Assembly (NCBI GenBank): GCA_003576535.1 | Contig: QXCQ01000245.1 | Span: 1 to 64,000, forward strand | Origin: Nakamurella silvestris | GTDB taxonomy: Bacteria; Actinomycetota; Actinomycetes; Mycobacteriales; Nakamurellaceae | Reading direction: 5' to 3' | DNA: 64,000 nucleotides | Shown: positions 35,107-45,169 of the stretch, in pieces | How positions within the stretch are numbered: position 1 is the stretch's first letter | Layout: every line of letters begins with the position of its first letter | Translations under genes and position numbers: made by a program | The notes under the pieces: model-generated | Seen by the model: the letters and a program-made list of their open reading frames with translations, nothing else | The model's database searches: none | What the model was told of the DNA's origin: nothing

Positions 35107-36324
35107 TCACAGCCCTCCCCACGGCACAGGCCCCTGTGATTCTCCCAGCCGCAGATCACGTTCTGATTCCACGCCGGGCACGATCGGGACCTTCAACGGC
35201 CCGAAACCGCCGAGAACGAGGGCTCCGAGGCCGATGTCCAGCGGCCCACCCAGGTCGAAGAAGGTCGAGACGAGCATCGCCGCGGCCACCAACAGGATCA
35301 GCAGGGTGATGGCCACCGAGACACCGGTGCGGCTGCCGGTCGGCACCGCCGCCGCCGGGGCGGACCTGCGGACCGGTGCCGACGGACCGCGTGCGGGTAC
35401 CGGCGGTGGGGGCTGGAACACGGCGGTGCCACCGGTCGGGGCGGACCGGGCCTGGGCCCGCGCGCCGACCGGAACCGGTACCGCTCCACCCTTGCGGATG
35501 ACGGCCACGGCATCGGCGAAGGCCGCCCCGTTGGGGAACCTGGTGGCCGGGTCCTTGACCAGGGCCTGCATGATCAGCTGGGCGATCGGCGCGGGGACAT
35601 CGGCCGGGAGCGGCGGCGGGTCGTTGCGGATCTGGGCCATGGCGATGACCATCTGGTTGTCCCCGGTGAACGGCCGTCGCCCGGCCAGACACTCGTAGCC
35701 GACGATGCCCAGGGCGTACACGTCCGAGGCGGCAACGGCCTCGCCACCGGAGGCCTGTTCCGGGGCCAGGTACTGGGCGGTGCCCATCACCATGCCCTGT
35801 CGGGTCAGCGGCGCCTGATGGGCCACCTTGGCGATCCCGAAATCGGTGATCTTGACCTTCCCCGCCGGGGTGATCAGGATGTTGCCCGGTTTGATGTCCC
35901 GGTGGACCAGCCCGCGGGCATGGGCCTCCTGCAGGGCGCGGCCGGACTGTTCGAGCATGTCCAGGGTCCGGTTCACCGGCAGCCGGGGGGAGCGTGCCAG
36001 CACCGCCGAGAGTGGTTCCCCCGCCACCAGTTCCATCACCAGGAAGGCGGTGTCCTTCGGGCCGCCGCGGTAGGTCTGGGTCTCGCCGTAGTCGTAGACC
36101 GCCGCGATGCCGGGGTTGTTCAGGGCAGCGGTGATCCGCGCCTCGGTGCGGAAACGGTCGACGAACTCCGGGTCGGAGGTGAACTCGGACTTGAGGATCT
36201 TCACCGCGACGGGACGGCCGAGCCGCTGGTCGGTCGCCTCCCACACCTCGCCCATACCGCCGACGGCGATACGGTGCCCGAGTTGGTAGCGGTCGGCCAG
36301 CAGCAGGCCCGGGGCGAGCGTCAT
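35107..36324 (-). CDS. pknA: Ser/Thr protein kinase PknA
   Basis: 405 residues. The kinase domain (about 10-275) shows [28 protein letters not shown] and [10 protein letters not shown] Pro/Ala-rich linker and one helix near residue 340 ([18 protein letters not shown]) follow, with only a short outer tail and no PASTA domains. PknA works with PknB on division and peptidoglycan proteins in actinobacteria. Its start overlaps the pbpA stop by four bases (ATGA). A 129-bp gap separates it from pknB downstream, where another promoter could lie. Confidence 0.95.
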   Translation of the reverse strand: MTLAPGLLLADRYQLGHRIAVGGMGEVWEATDQRLGRPVAVKILKSEFTSDPEFVDRFRTEARITAALNNPGIAAVYDYGETQTYRGGPKDTAFLVMELVAGEPLSAVLARSPRLPVNRTLDMLEQSGRALQEAHARGLVHRDIKPGNILITPAGKVKITDFGIAKVAHQAPLTRQGMVMGTAQYLAPEQASGGEAVAASDVYALGIVGYECLAGRRPFTGDNQMVIAMAQIRNDPPPLPADVPAPIAQLIMQALVKDPATRFPNGAAFADAVAVIRKGGAVPVPVGARAQARSAPTGGTAVFQPPPPVPARGPSAPVRRSAPAAAVPTGSRTGVSVAITLLILLVAAAMLVSTFFDLGGPLDIGLGALVLGGFGPLKVPIVPGVESERDLRLGESQGPVPWGGL

Positions 36325-37814
36325 CCGCCGGCCGCCTGGGCTGCGACGGCGGCCTTGAGCACGTCCCGTCCGATGGGGGCGGCCACCTTGGACCCGGTGG
36401 CATCGAGGCCGGCGTCCCCGCCGTTCTCTACCAGGACCGCGACCGCGACGGTCGGGGCCTTGGCCGGGGCGAAGGCCACGTACCAGGTGTGCGGCGGGGT
36501 GTTCTTCGGGTCGGTGCCGTGTTCGGCCGTCCCGGTCTTGGAGGCGATCTCCAGGCCGGCGATCTGCCCGGCACCGGGGGTGGCGTCCTCGGTGGTGATC
36601 ATCATGGCCTTGAGCTGTTCGGCGACCGAGGCCTTGATCGCGTCGGGGTTGGCCACCTCGGGCTCGGTCTGGGACACCGTCGTCAGGTCGGGGGCGGTGA
36701 CCCGGGAGATCAGGTGCGGGGTCATCCGTACACCGTTGTTGGCGATGGTCGCCGCGATGACGGCGCTCTCCAGCGGGGTGGTGACGACATCGCGCTGGCC
36801 GATGCCCGACTGGGCGACGGCGGCCTGGTCGGCCATCTCGCCGGTGGTGGAGGCCGATACCCGTAGGCCGATGTTGGACTCGGTGGAGTCCATGCCCAGC
36901 GCGATCGCCTGGTTCCGGATGGCGTCGGCGCCCAGGCTCATCGCGACCTCGGCGAAGGCGGTGTTGCAGGAGTGGGCAAGGGCCTCGGTCAGCGTGACGT
37001 CGCCGACCTGGCCGTTGCAGGACTCCCGGCCGAAGTTCGACAGGGTGGCCCCGCCGGTGTTCGGCAGGGTGATGGTCGCCGAGCTGGTGACGGAGGTGTC
37101 CGGGGTCATCCCCGCGTTGAGGGCGGCCGCGGCCACCACCAATTTGAAGGTGGAGCCGGGCGGGTAGAGGTTCGTGACGGCGCGGTTGGTCAACGGGTCC
37201 GGGTCCCGGGCCGGGACGAGGGCGTTGTAGGCCTTCTTCTGCACCGCCTCGGAGTGGCTGGCGAACGGGGCAGGGTCGAAACTCGGCGTCGAGACCAGGG
37301 CGAGGATCTCCCCGGTGGAGGGTTTGATGGCCACGACCGCGCCGGTGTAGCCCTTGGCGGTCAGCTCGTCGTAGGCGACCTGCTGGACGGCCGGCAGGAT
37401 CGTCAGCTCCACGTTCCCGCCGCGGGGGTCACGGCCGGTCAGGAAGTCCTGGACCCGGTCGCCGAGCAGGGACGGGTCGTCGCCGACCAGGATGTCCTGC
37501 TGGGAGCGCTCCAGGCCGATCGGCCCGTACCGCAGGGAGTAGTAGCCGGTCAGGTTGGCATAGGCCGATCCGCCGGGGTATTCGCGCTGGTAGCGGTACT
37601 GGTCGTCGGAGGGGACGGATTTGGCGAGGATGGTGCCGTCGGCGGCGGTGATCTGGCCGCGCAGCCGGGTGGCCTCCTCGAACAGGATGCGCTGGTTGAG
37701 CGGGTCCTGCCGGTACCGGTCGGCCATCACGACCTGGTTGTAGGTGAGGTTGCCCAGGAGGGCGACCACCAGGACGATCATCGCGATACCGACCTTGCGC
37801 AGGGTGCGGTTCAT
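36321..37814 (-). CDS. pbpA: Class B penicillin-binding protein (transpeptidase)
   Basis: 497 residues from ATG 37814. A basic N-terminus and one signal-anchor helix (residues 9-26) lead to a dimerisation domain and the transpeptidase domain, with the catalytic motifs STFK (221-224), SCN (282-284) and KTGT (426-429). It cross-links peptidoglycan and in actinobacteria is a partner of RodA-type polymerase. It lies between rodA and pknA; it overlaps pknA by four bases, but the 142 bp before it hold a family A palindrome. Control by PknA and PknB is known for the M. tuberculosis protein (Rv0016c). Confidence 0.95.
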   Translation of the reverse strand: MNRTLRKVGIAMIVLVVALLGNLTYNQVVMADRYRQDPLNQRILFEEATRLRGQITAADGTILAKSVPSDDQYRYQREYPGGSAYANLTGYYSLRYGPIGLERSQQDILVGDDPSLLGDRVQDFLTGRDPRGGNVELTILPAVQQVAYDELTAKGYTGAVVAIKPSTGEILALVSTPSFDPAPFASHSEAVQKKAYNALVPARDPDPLTNRAVTNLYPPGSTFKLVVAAAALNAGMTPDTSVTSSATITLPNTGGATLSNFGRESCNGQVGDVTLTEALAHSCNTAFAEVAMSLGADAIRNQAIALGMDSTESNIGLRVSASTTGEMADQAAVAQSGIGQRDVVTTPLESAVIAATIANNGVRMTPHLISRVTAPDLTTVSQTEPEVANPDAIKASVAEQLKAMMITTEDATPGAGQIAGLEIASKTGTAEHGTDPKNTPPHTWYVAFAPAKAPTVAVAVLVENGGDAGLDATGSKVAAPIGRDVLKAAVAAQAAGG

Positions 37815-37859
37815 GCCGTGCCCCCTGTCTTCCCTGTTCCCGAACTGCCTGCCATCCCT

Positions 37860-37929
37860 GTTCCCGCGCACGTTGTTGCTCCTCGCGCACGAAGTTGCGT
37901 GCGCGAGGAGCAGTACGGTGCGCGGGAAC
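37860..37929. repeat. Family A nested palindrome, copy 4, inside the rodA-pbpA gap
   Basis: Perfect outer arms GTTCCCGCGCAC (37860-37871) and GTGCGCGGGAAC (37918-37929) enclose a perfect inner stem GCTCCTCGCGCAC/GTGCGCGAGGAGC (37878-37890, 37899-37911). It splits an operon that is normally tightly packed, so read-through or a new promoter is needed for pbpA expression. Confidence 0.85.
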
Positions 37930-37956
37930 GAGGGTTGTTCGGGGTCACGGTCGCCG

Positions 37957-39450
37957 TCATGCGGTACCGCCTCGGAGGTCGCCGATCGGGACCATCTCCG
38001 TCATCGCCTCGTTGAGCGGGGCCGGCGGCGGGGCCGGTCGTTCGACCGGCATCCGTGAGGAGTGGGAGATCCGGACCAGCAGGGCGATCAGGATGTAGTT
38101 GGCCAGCAGACTCGAACCGCCGTAGGACAGGAAAGGTGTGGTCAGGCCGGTCAACGGGATCAGCCGGGTGACACCGCCGACGACGACGAAGACCTGGAAC
38201 ACCATCGAGAAGGACAGCCCGGCGGCCAGGAGCTTGCCGAAGTTGTCCTTGACGGCCAGGCCCGCCCGCAGGCCGCGGGCCCCGAGCAGCAGGTAGCAGA
38301 GCAGGATGGCGGTGAGGCCGACCAGACCCAGCTCCTCGCCCAGGGCGGCGGTGATGAAGTCCGTGTTGGCGAAGGGCACAAGGTCAGGACGCCCGGCGCC
38401 CAGCCCCGTTCCGAAGATGCCACCGGTTCCCAGCCCGAAGAGGGACTGGACCAGTTGGTACCCGGTGTTCGACGGATCGGCGAAGGGGTGCAGCCAGATG
38501 TCGACCCGCAGCCGCACGTGGGAGAACTCGCGGTAGGCGATGTAGGCGCCGGCGGCGAAGCCGAGCAACCCGATGATCAGCCAGCTCGCCCGCCCGGTGG
38601 CCATGTAGACCATCACGAGGAAGACGCTGAACAGCAGGAGGGCCGTGCCGAGGTCCTTGCCCATGAACAGCACCCCGAGGGCGACGACCATGGCGATCAG
38701 CAGCGGTCCGAGGTCCCGGGCGCGGGGGAGCACCAGGCCCAGGACACGTTTGCCGGCGGTGGAGAGCACCGTGCGTTTGGCCACCAGGAACGAGGCCGCG
38801 AAGATGATCAGCCCGATCTTGGCGAACTCGGCCGGTTGGATCGAGAAGGCACCAGGGATCTTGATCCAGATCTTGGCCCCGTTGACCTCGGAGAACCGGG
38901 CCGGGAGGACCGCGGGGACCGCCAGGAAGACCACGCTGGCCAGGCCGAGGGTGTAGGTGTACCGCTGCAGGGTCGAGTGGTGCTTGATGACCATCAGCAC
39001 CACCAGGAAGAACGCGACGGCCACACCCGTCCAGACCAACTGGGTGGGGGCGATCGGACTCGGCAGGTCGTCCCCGGCGCGCAGGGCCTTGGCGGTGTTG
39101 GCCAGGTCGAGGCGATGGATCATCACCAGCCCGAGACCGTTGAGCAGCGCGACCAGGGGCAGCAGCAGCGGATCGGCGTACCGGGCGATCGAGCGGACGA
39201 TCAGGTGGGCGACGCCGAACACCACGAAGAACGCCAGCCCGTACCAGAGCAGGGCGAGGGACAGTGCCCGGTTCTGGTTGAGCTCCACCAGGGCCAGGGC
39301 GCTGGTGACGATGATCGCGACCAGGATCAGCAGGCCCAGTTCGGCCGCACGGCCGGTCGGCCGGCGGACGGTCGGCGTGCCGTCCGGGTTCGTCTGCGGA
39401 GCGCTCCGACGTGAGCGTTTGCCAGGTACCTCGGCCGATTCGACGGACAT
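37957..39450 (-). CDS. rodA: RodA/FtsW-family peptidoglycan polymerase
   Basis: 497 residues from ATG 39450. About ten to twelve helices with the SEDS-family signatures, including QPAEFAKIGLI and the late GLTTPFLSYGGSSLL. SEDS proteins polymerise glycan strands from lipid II, paired with a class B PBP, here pbpA. The start overlaps the pstP stop by one base (TGATG), so translation is coupled. After it the operon continues past the palindrome at 37860. M. tuberculosis Rv0017c is the positional match. Confidence 0.95.
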   Translation of the reverse strand: MSVESAEVPGKRSRRSAPQTNPDGTPTVRRPTGRAAELGLLILVAIIVTSALALVELNQNRALSLALLWYGLAFFVVFGVAHLIVRSIARYADPLLLPLVALLNGLGLVMIHRLDLANTAKALRAGDDLPSPIAPTQLVWTGVAVAFFLVVLMVIKHHSTLQRYTYTLGLASVVFLAVPAVLPARFSEVNGAKIWIKIPGAFSIQPAEFAKIGLIIFAASFLVAKRTVLSTAGKRVLGLVLPRARDLGPLLIAMVVALGVLFMGKDLGTALLLFSVFLVMVYMATGRASWLIIGLLGFAAGAYIAYREFSHVRLRVDIWLHPFADPSNTGYQLVQSLFGLGTGGIFGTGLGAGRPDLVPFANTDFITAALGEELGLVGLTAILLCYLLLGARGLRAGLAVKDNFGKLLAAGLSFSMVFQVFVVVGGVTRLIPLTGLTTPFLSYGGSSLLANYILIALLVRISHSSRMPVERPAPPPAPLNEAMTEMVPIGDLRGGTA

Positions 39451-41291
39451 CAACCCACCTGCCGGCAGGTTTCGCCCGGGATGAGCGCCGGGGTGGTCAA
39501 GGTGCTGGTGGCCTGCGTCTGGCTGTCGAAGGTCGGGGAGTCGGAGGGGGTCGGGGTGACCTCGGTGACGTAGGTCAGCACGGTCTCGCCGGGGTTGCCC
39601 TCGGTATTTGCCGCAGTGTCGGCGGCGGTGTCGGCCGCGGTCCCGGTGTCGGGGGCGCTGGCCTCGGTGGTGGTGAGGACCAGCATCAACCGGCCGCCGC
39701 TGGCGTTGCGGGCGAAGGTCGTCCCGTTCGCCGGCCGCTTCGGTGTGCTTGCGCTGGTGGAGGCGGTGTTGCTCGAATCGGTGTTGCCCGAGGCCGTGTT
39801 ACCTGACGCGGTGCTGCCGGAGGTGCCGGAGCTCGCCGAGCCGGTGGTCGTCCCGGTGGGGGGCGGCAGCTGGCTGGTGGTGACGATGGTGGTCAGGACC
39901 GGGTCGGTCGGAACCGTCGGAACGGTGGGCACCGTGGGGGTGACGGTGGCAGGCGGGTCGACGGAAACGACCCGGCAGGGCGGCAGCAGCTCGTTGGTGA
40001 GCCGGGTGATGACGTCGCGGGCCTCGTCCAGGCCGGAGGCGGGGATGCCGGCGATCACCTGGGAACGCGCCCCGGGCACCAGGTCCCCCGTTTTCAGGGG
40101 CTGGCAGTCGAGGGCGGACCGGCAGGAGTCCTCGGTGGCCGAGGCCAGCTTCCACCCCAGGATCGAGCCGTCCACACCACGGAAGATGACCACCCGTCCG
40201 GAGTCCTCGCCGACGTAGTACTGGCTGCGGATCCAGAAGAAACTTCCGGTGCCCAGGATCGCCAGGAGAACGACCAGGGCCAGGGTCAAGGCGCTACGGC
40301 GTCGCCACTTCCGCTCCGGAGCCGTCTGGATCAGATCGTGCTCGTCATCCTCTTCGTCGTCTTCGTCCTCGTCGTCGTGAAGGTCCTGATCATCGTCCGG
40401 GACCTGCAGCTGGATCGGCGCGGTGGCCATGGACGCGAGGTCGGAGTCGGCGTGCTCCTCCGGGAGCGGGATCCGCGGCATCCGCTGGGTCTCGTGGACC
40501 GGGAGGATCGGGCCGGTGGCGTCGAGATCGGCGTCCGGGTCGATCTCTTCGATCAGCACGGCTCCGGCGGTGACACCGGTTTCCAGTACGTCGGCGACGA
40601 TGACGGTGACGTTGTCGGGACCGCCGCCGCGCAGGGCGAGGTCGATCAACCGGTCTGCGGCCGGGGCCACTTCGAAGCTGGCCAGGGTGTCGGCGATGGC
40701 CTCGGGGGCGACCACCCCGGAGAGGCCGTCGGAACAGATGAGGTAGCGGTCGCCGACCTGCAGAACCCGTTGCTGCAGCGTCGGTTCGCTGTCCGTGCCG
40801 TTGACGGCCCGGAGCAGCAGGGAACGCTGCGGGTGGTGGGCGGCCTCGTCCTCGGTGATACGTCCTTCGTCGATCAGCGATTGGACGAAGGTGTCGTCGT
40901 GGGTGATCTGGGAGAGCATCCCGTCACGCCAGAGATAGGCCCGGGAATCGCCGACATGGGCGATACCCAAACGGTTCCCGTCGAAGAGCAGGGCGGTGAT
41001 GGTGGTACCCATGCCGTCGAGGGTGGCGTCTTCGGCGACCATGTCGGCGATGGCCTGGTTGCTGTCGTGGGTGGCATCGTCCAAGGGCCCCAACAGGTCC
41101 TTGCCGGGCTGCCGGTCGTTCAGCGGGATGAAGGCGTTCACGGCAAGGCGAGAGGCCTTGTCGCCCGCGGCATGTCCGCCCATACCGTCGGCGACCATCA
41201 GCAACCGGTCCCCGGCGAAGACCGAGTCCTGGTTGTTCTGGCGGATCAGACCGACATGGGTCCGCGCCGCATACCGCAGTACATGGGTCAT
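39450..41291 (-). CDS. pstP: PP2C-type Ser/Thr phosphatase PstP with a long outer tail
   Basis: 613 residues from ATG 41291. The PP2C domain (1-240) holds DGMGGHAAG, GDSRAYLW, SDGLSG and GGPDNVTV, whose aspartates bind two metal ions. An acidic linker (DDEDEDDEEDDEH, about 293-308) and one helix (ALTLALVVLLAILGTGSFFWI, about 320-340) follow. The outer part of about 270 residues contains Thr/Ser/Asn repeats (PTVPTVPT, ASGNTASGN). M. tuberculosis PstP has 514 residues, so this tail is longer by about 100. PstP reverses PknA and PknB phosphorylation. The frame opens far upstream, but only this start begins the PP2C domain; it overlaps fhaB by four bases. Confidence 0.95.
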   Translation of the reverse strand: MTHVLRYAARTHVGLIRQNNQDSVFAGDRLLMVADGMGGHAAGDKASRLAVNAFIPLNDRQPGKDLLGPLDDATHDSNQAIADMVAEDATLDGMGTTITALLFDGNRLGIAHVGDSRAYLWRDGMLSQITHDDTFVQSLIDEGRITEDEAAHHPQRSLLLRAVNGTDSEPTLQQRVLQVGDRYLICSDGLSGVVAPEAIADTLASFEVAPAADRLIDLALRGGGPDNVTVIVADVLETGVTAGAVLIEEIDPDADLDATGPILPVHETQRMPRIPLPEEHADSDLASMATAPIQLQVPDDDQDLHDDEDEDDEEDDEHDLIQTAPERKWRRRSALTLALVVLLAILGTGSFFWIRSQYYVGEDSGRVVIFRGVDGSILGWKLASATEDSCRSALDCQPLKTGDLVPGARSQVIAGIPASGLDEARDVITRLTNELLPPCRVVSVDPPATVTPTVPTVPTVPTDPVLTTIVTTSQLPPPTGTTTGSASSGTSGSTASGNTASGNTDSSNTASTSASTPKRPANGTTFARNASGGRLMLVLTTTEASAPDTGTAADTAADTAANTEGNPGETVLTYVTEVTPTPSDSPTFDSQTQATSTLTTPALIPGETCRQVG

Positions 41292-41764
41292 GGCCGCAAC
41301 TCGAATACCGTGCGGCCGATACGGATCGGGCTGCCGATGGGTACCGGGACCGGGGTGCTGACGCGGGTGCGATCGAGGTAGGTCCCGTTGGTCGACCCGA
41401 GATCCTCCAACCAGTAGCTGGTGCCCTGCAGGGTGAGCCGGGCATGACGGGTGGAGGCGTAGTCGTCCTCGAGGACGAGGGTGGAATCGTCGGCCCGCCC
41501 GATCAGGATCGTGTTGGAGTTCAACGGGATCCGGGTGCCCGACAGATGTCCTGCCGTCACCACCAGGACCCGCGGGACGGCGCTCGGATCCGGCCCGGTG
41601 GGCTGCCTGCGTGCATCCTTGCGGGCGCGGCGGGAGGACGCGGCCGCGACATCGGCGGAGGCGTACCGCAGATCGGACCGGATGACCCTGATCACCGCGT
41701 ACACGAATAGGAACAGCAACAGCAGGAACCCGACACGGGTGAGCTGCAGGATCAAAGCGGGCAC
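41288..41764 (-). CDS. fhaB: FHA-domain protein FhaB (FipA)
   Basis: 158 residues from a GTG start. One N-terminal membrane helix (LTRVGFLLLLFLFVYAVIRVI) precedes a short basic linker and a C-terminal FHA domain (about 75-155) with IGRADDSTLVLEDDYASTRHARL and [14 protein letters not shown] domains bind phosphothreonine, and the M. tuberculosis protein (Rv0019c) links FtsZ and FtsQ after PknA phosphorylation. It is three bases after fhaA and overlaps pstP (ATGA). Confidence 0.95.
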   Translation of the reverse strand: MPALILQLTRVGFLLLLFLFVYAVIRVIRSDLRYASADVAAASSRRARKDARRQPTGPDPSAVPRVLVVTAGHLSGTRIPLNSNTILIGRADDSTLVLEDDYASTRHARLTLQGTSYWLEDLGSTNGTYLDRTRVSTPVPVPIGSPIRIGRTVFELRP

Positions 41765-41767
41765 GAG

Positions 41768-42904
41768 TTATCCGTGGAGGTTGAAGATGATGGCCGAATG
41801 TCCGATGCGGATCACATCGCCGTCGGCCAGCTGCCAGGTCTGGACCCCGGTGCCGTTGACCGTGGTGCCGTTGGTCGAACCGAGGTCGTGCATCACGGCC
41901 ACCTGGCCGTCGAAGTAGATGTCGATGTGGCGGCGGGACACCGAGGTGTCGGGCAGCCGGAAGTTGGCGTCCTGGCCGCGGCCGACGACATTCGATCCAC
42001 GAACCAGCTGGTGGCGGCGTCCGGATCCGTCGTCCAGCTGCAGCATGCAGACGATGTCCGGAGCCGGCTGCGGCGCGTACTGCTGGTACTCGTCGTACTG
42101 GGGCTGGGCGTACTGCTGCTCGTAACCCGGCTGGCCGTACTGCGGGGCCGGCTGGGCGTAGGGATCGTAGGCAGGCGGCTGGTCGTACTGGGGTTGGTCG
42201 TACTGCGGCTGCTCGTACCCCGGCTGCGGGTACCCGGGCTGCTGGGGCGGGTAGGCGTTGGGGTCGTAGGCCGGCGGCTGCTGCTGCGGGGGCTGCTGGG
42301 GCGGGTACGGCTGCTGCGGCTGCGGCGGGTAGTACGGCTGGCCCTGCTGCGGTTGCTGCGGCGGGTAATAGGGGCGGTTCGGGTCGTGCGGCTGCTGGGT
42401 CATGGTTCCCACTCCTGGTTGGGCAGCGGGGCGAGCCCCGGGATGAGCTCCGGCGGGCGGTTGCTGGCCGCCCTGCGGATGAGCACCGGGGCCGGGGTCG
42501 TCGGTGACGGTGAGCCGGCCCGAGCGGGCGATGATGTCGGGATCGATGGTCGAGCGGACACGGAACTGGCCGGTGTGCAGGCTGTCGGACTGCTCCAGGA
42601 CGACGGCGACGTCCCCGAAGGTCTGCCACCCCTGCTCGGCGAGGTACTCGCGGACGGTGTCGCTCAGTGCGGCGGCGACCTTCGCGTCGTCCTGGCCGAG
42701 CCCGTCGCGGTCGGTCCGGCCCAGGCGCACGGTGTAGCTGTTCGGCGCGATGTGCCGGCCGTTCTGGTCCTGCAGATGTTCGGCCGCCTCGGCCTGGAGC
42801 GCGTCCATCACCTCTGCCGGGTGGACACCTCCTCCGAACAGGCGGGCGAAGGTGTTGCCTACGGCTCCTTGAAGCCGTCGTTCGAAACTCTGGATGACAC
42901 CCAT
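41768..42904 (-). CDS. fhaA: FHA-domain protein FhaA with DUF3662 domain
   Basis: 378 residues from ATG 42904, after a GGGAGG site. The N-terminal DUF3662 domain (1-125; [21 protein letters not shown]) is followed by a Pro/Gln/Tyr-rich linker (about 150-275) with short repeats such as YPPQQP and YDQPQYDQP, then an FHA domain (about 290-375; [19 protein letters not shown] and DLGSTNGT). FhaA binds phosphorylated MviN/MurJ and regulates peptidoglycan synthesis in mycobacteria. It is the first gene of the seven-gene operon. GTG 42910 is open but loses spacing to the ribosome site. Confidence 0.94.
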   Translation of the reverse strand: MGVIQSFERRLQGAVGNTFARLFGGGVHPAEVMDALQAEAAEHLQDQNGRHIAPNSYTVRLGRTDRDGLGQDDAKVAAALSDTVREYLAEQGWQTFGDVAVVLEQSDSLHTGQFRVRSTIDPDIIARSGRLTVTDDPGPGAHPQGGQQPPAGAHPGARPAAQPGVGTMTQQPHDPNRPYYPPQQPQQGQPYYPPQPQQPYPPQQPPQQQPPAYDPNAYPPQQPGYPQPGYEQPQYDQPQYDQPPAYDPYAQPAPQYGQPGYEQQYAQPQYDEYQQYAPQPAPDIVCMLQLDDGSGRRHQLVRGSNVVGRGQDANFRLPDTSVSRRHIDIYFDGQVAVMHDLGSTNGTTVNGTGVQTWQLADGDVIRIGHSAIIFNLHG

Positions 42905-43013
42905 GCTCACCTCCCGTGGAATTGGACGGTCTACAAACCCCGATCCTAACTTGGACGTGCCGAAGCGGGTGAGGTTGCAGATGATCCGTCGGATCGCCGC
43001 AGGTTGGTCTCCG

Positions 43014-44411
43014 TTATTTCGTCAGCACGACCGGGGTGGGTACCGGTGTCTGACGGATGCCGAAGGAGATGAAGGCGGCGATCACACACAGCCCGGCCGA
43101 GGCGAACCAGGCGAGCGTGTACTCGCCGGTGAGGTCCCGGATGACACCCGCGCCGACCGAGGCAAGGGCCGCTCCGATCTGGTGAGCTGCGAAAACCCAG
43201 CCGAAGACGATGGTGCCGGACATGCCGAAGAGCTCACGGCACAGGGCCACGGTCGGTGGGACGGTGGCGACCCAGTCGAGCCCGTAGACGATGACGAAGG
43301 CGACGATGCTGACGTGGACGGCATCGCTGAGCAGGAACGGCAGCATGACCAGGCCCACACCGCGGAAGAAGTAGTAGAAGGCCAGCAACGTGCGCGGATT
43401 CACCTTGTCGGTGAGGATGCCCGAGCCGATCGTGCCGATGATGTCGAAGATCCCGACGACGGCGAGCAGGCCGGCGGCGGTGGTCTGGGACAGGCCGTGA
43501 TCGTGGGCGGCCGGGACGAAATGGGTGCCGATGAGGCCGTTGGTCGTGGCGCCGCAGATGGCGAAACCGGCCATCAGGGCCCAGAAGGTGCGGCTGTGCG
43601 AGGCCTGGCGCAGGGCATTGATGGCGGTTTTGGCGGCGTTGACCTGCGGTGATGCGGGGGTGGCCGTCGACTCCGGTGTTGACGGATCCTCGCCGTAGGC
43701 CCGCACCCCCAGCTCCGAGGGGTGGTTGCGCAGGAAGATGACGACCAGCGGCACCACCGCCAGGGCTGCGGCGGAGATGATCAGCGAGGCGGTGCGCCAG
43801 CTGGAGATCTCGGCGACCCAGGCCAGGACCGGCAGGAAGATCAGCTGACCGGTGGCGCTGCCGGCGGTGAGGATGCCCATGACCAGGCCGCGACGCTTGA
43901 CGAACCAGCGGTTGGCGATCGTGGCGGCGAAGACCAGGGCCATCGAGCCGGTGCCCAGGCCCACCAGGAAGCCCCAGAGCAGGACGAGCTGCCAGTCGGC
44001 GGTGATGAAGACGGTGAGGCCGCTGCCCGCGGCCACCAGGGTCAGGGCGACGGCGGTGACCTTGCGGATGCCGAACTTGTCCATCAGTGCGGCGGCGAAT
44101 GGGGCGGTGAGGCCGAAGAGGACGAGGTTGACACCCACGGCGATCGACAGGACACCCCGGGACCAGCCGAATTCGTCCTGCAGGGGGACCATCAGCACGC
44201 TCGGGGCGGCGCGGAATCCGGCGGCACCGATCAGTGCGATGAAGGCGACGCCGGCCACGATCCAGGCCGGGTGGACCCGGTGGTGTTTCGGGGTGGGGTG
44301 CTGGTCTTGCGTGGCTTCTCGTGCGGCGGTCTCTGGTGCTTCGGGTCCTTCGGGCGCGGGTCCTTCGGGCGCGGGTCCGCCGGAGGTGGCTGGGGTGACG
44401 GCGTGACTCAC
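43014..44411 (-). CDS. MFS transporter, oxalate/formate antiporter-like
   Basis: 465 residues from GTG 44411. An unusual N-terminus with repeated [10 protein letters not shown] precedes about twelve helices. [29 protein letters not shown] and the loop-2/3 motif DKFGIRKV match the MFS subgroup of OFA and monocarboxylate carriers, which swap or import organic acids. The substrate is unknown. A CTAACTT...AAGTTAG dyad stands right upstream of the start, and the usual AGGAGG site is missing, so translation may be controlled. It lies between fhaA and tRNA-Leu and is not part of the fha operon. Confidence 0.88.
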   Translation of the reverse strand: MSHAVTPATSGGPAPEGPAPEGPEAPETAAREATQDQHPTPKHHRVHPAWIVAGVAFIALIGAAGFRAAPSVLMVPLQDEFGWSRGVLSIAVGVNLVLFGLTAPFAAALMDKFGIRKVTAVALTLVAAGSGLTVFITADWQLVLLWGFLVGLGTGSMALVFAATIANRWFVKRRGLVMGILTAGSATGQLIFLPVLAWVAEISSWRTASLIISAAALAVVPLVVIFLRNHPSELGVRAYGEDPSTPESTATPASPQVNAAKTAINALRQASHSRTFWALMAGFAICGATTNGLIGTHFVPAAHDHGLSQTTAAGLLAVVGIFDIIGTIGSGILTDKVNPRTLLAFYYFFRGVGLVMLPFLLSDAVHVSIVAFVIVYGLDWVATVPPTVALCRELFGMSGTIVFGWVFAAHQIGAALASVGAGVIRDLTGEYTLAWFASAGLCVIAAFISFGIRQTPVPTPVVLTK

Positions 44412-44793
44412 GGAGGAACCTAACTTGTTTGAAGGAAGTTAGCTGGAGAGTAGTGCGGGGTTCAGGCTGAGGACAAGTGTGCGACGCCGTTGGTGGTGGT
44501 CCTGGCGGTATCGGGGGGTGAGGGTGGAGTCTGGCGGGATCTGGGCGGAGGTTGGCGGATTCTGCTCGGCTGTTCGCGGGTTCGGGCTCGGCCCCCGGTG
44601 AGCTCGTCTGTCCATCCCTCGGTGGGATATGCGCAGATTTTCGGGCGATTTGCTGCGCATATCCCGCCACGCGATGGCTCGGGACCTGCGGAGTTCCCGA
44701 GGTGCTCGGCGAGGGTCTGCGGGAGGGGTGCGGGTGGTGGACCGGAGGTGGATTTTGCACCCCGTGGAGCGTGATAATCTCGTTGAGTCGCTC
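44412..44793. other. Gene-free interval before tRNA-Leu
   Basis: No credible gene is present. At 44420-44442 the dyad CTAACTT-N9-AAGTTAG lies nine bases from the MFS start codon and may be an operator or leader hairpin. At 44621-44668 an imperfect 16-bp palindrome (GGTGGGATATGCGCAG with CTGCGCATATCCCGCC) encloses a 16-base loop, itself partly self-complementary. The tRNA promoter should lie after about 44750; no certain elements are visible. Confidence 0.55.
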
Positions 44794-44876
44794 GGGCGAG
44801 TGGCGAAATGGCAGACGCGCACGGTTCAGGTCCGTGTGTCCGAAAGGACGTGGGGGTTCAACTCCCCCCTCGCCCA
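44794..44876 (+). tRNA. tRNA-Leu(CAG)
   Basis: The sequence folds into a complete type II tRNA. The acceptor stem is GGGCGAG with CTCGCCC, the anticodon stem CACGG/CCGTG holds the loop TTCAGGT (anticodon CAG), the long variable arm is GTCCGAAAGGAC, and the T arm is GGGGGTTCAACTCCCCC. The discriminator is A, and the CCA end is not encoded (ACCG follows the stem). M. tuberculosis has tRNA-Leu at the same place after fhaA. It reads CUG codons, the main leucine codon in high-GC genomes. Confidence 0.95.
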
Positions 44877-44914
44877 CCGAAGTCAGTGAAGTCAGCTGCC
44901 GGAACGTGAAGTAC

Positions 44915-44951
44915 AGATCCCCGTCAGGCTTCGGCCTGGCGGGGATCTTTG
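44915..44951 (+). terminator. Terminator of tRNA-Leu
   Basis: A 15-bp stem with one G-T pair (44915-44929 and 44934-44948, AGATCCCC...GGGGATCT) closes a TTCG tetraloop and runs into TTT. It is the strongest classic terminator in the window and ends the tRNA transcript. Confidence 0.9.
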
Positions 44952-44979
44952 CTATCCGCGGTTCTTCGCCCTCTCCGCC

Positions 44980-45169
44980 CCCGCGAATGGACCGTCCCGC
45001 CCCCACCTTCCCCGCGAGCGGGCGGTCCCACCTCACCTTCTCCCGCGAGCGGGCCGTCACCCCCCACTTTTCGGGGTCTGGCGGTCCGCTCGAGCGGCCC
45101 GTCTGCCAACACTCTCCCGCGAGCGGACCGCCACACCCCAGATTCCGGGGTGTGAGGGCCCACTCGCGG
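44980..45169. repeat. Family B array: three tandem half-units and a degraded full palindrome
   Basis: CCCGCGANYGG-type units start at 44980, 45011 and 45042, a 31-bp period, and vary at several bases. A degraded full palindrome follows at 45117-45169 (left arm CCGCGAGCGGACCGCCACAC, right arm GGGGTGTGAGGGCCCACTCGCGG-like with mismatches). Compare the perfect copy at 23407. The rest of 44952-45382 contains no gene; the deacetylase starts at 45383. Confidence 0.75.

Noticed and set aside
42120-42400. Tandem DNA repeat
   Set aside because: The periodicity comes from the Pro/Gln/Tyr repeats of the FhaA linker and is explained by the protein.
41292-42629. Upstream extension of the pstP frame to 1059 codons
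   Set aside because: The extra part is antiparallel to no gene but lies out of frame inside fhaA and fhaB, is Arg/Pro-rich and has no domain. PP2C begins at ATG 41291, which overlaps fhaB in the usual way.
44980-45072. A CRISPR-like array with a 31-bp period
   Set aside because: Repeats and intervals both vary, there are no unique spacers of even length between conserved repeats, and no cas gene is near. It is a degraded family B palindrome array.
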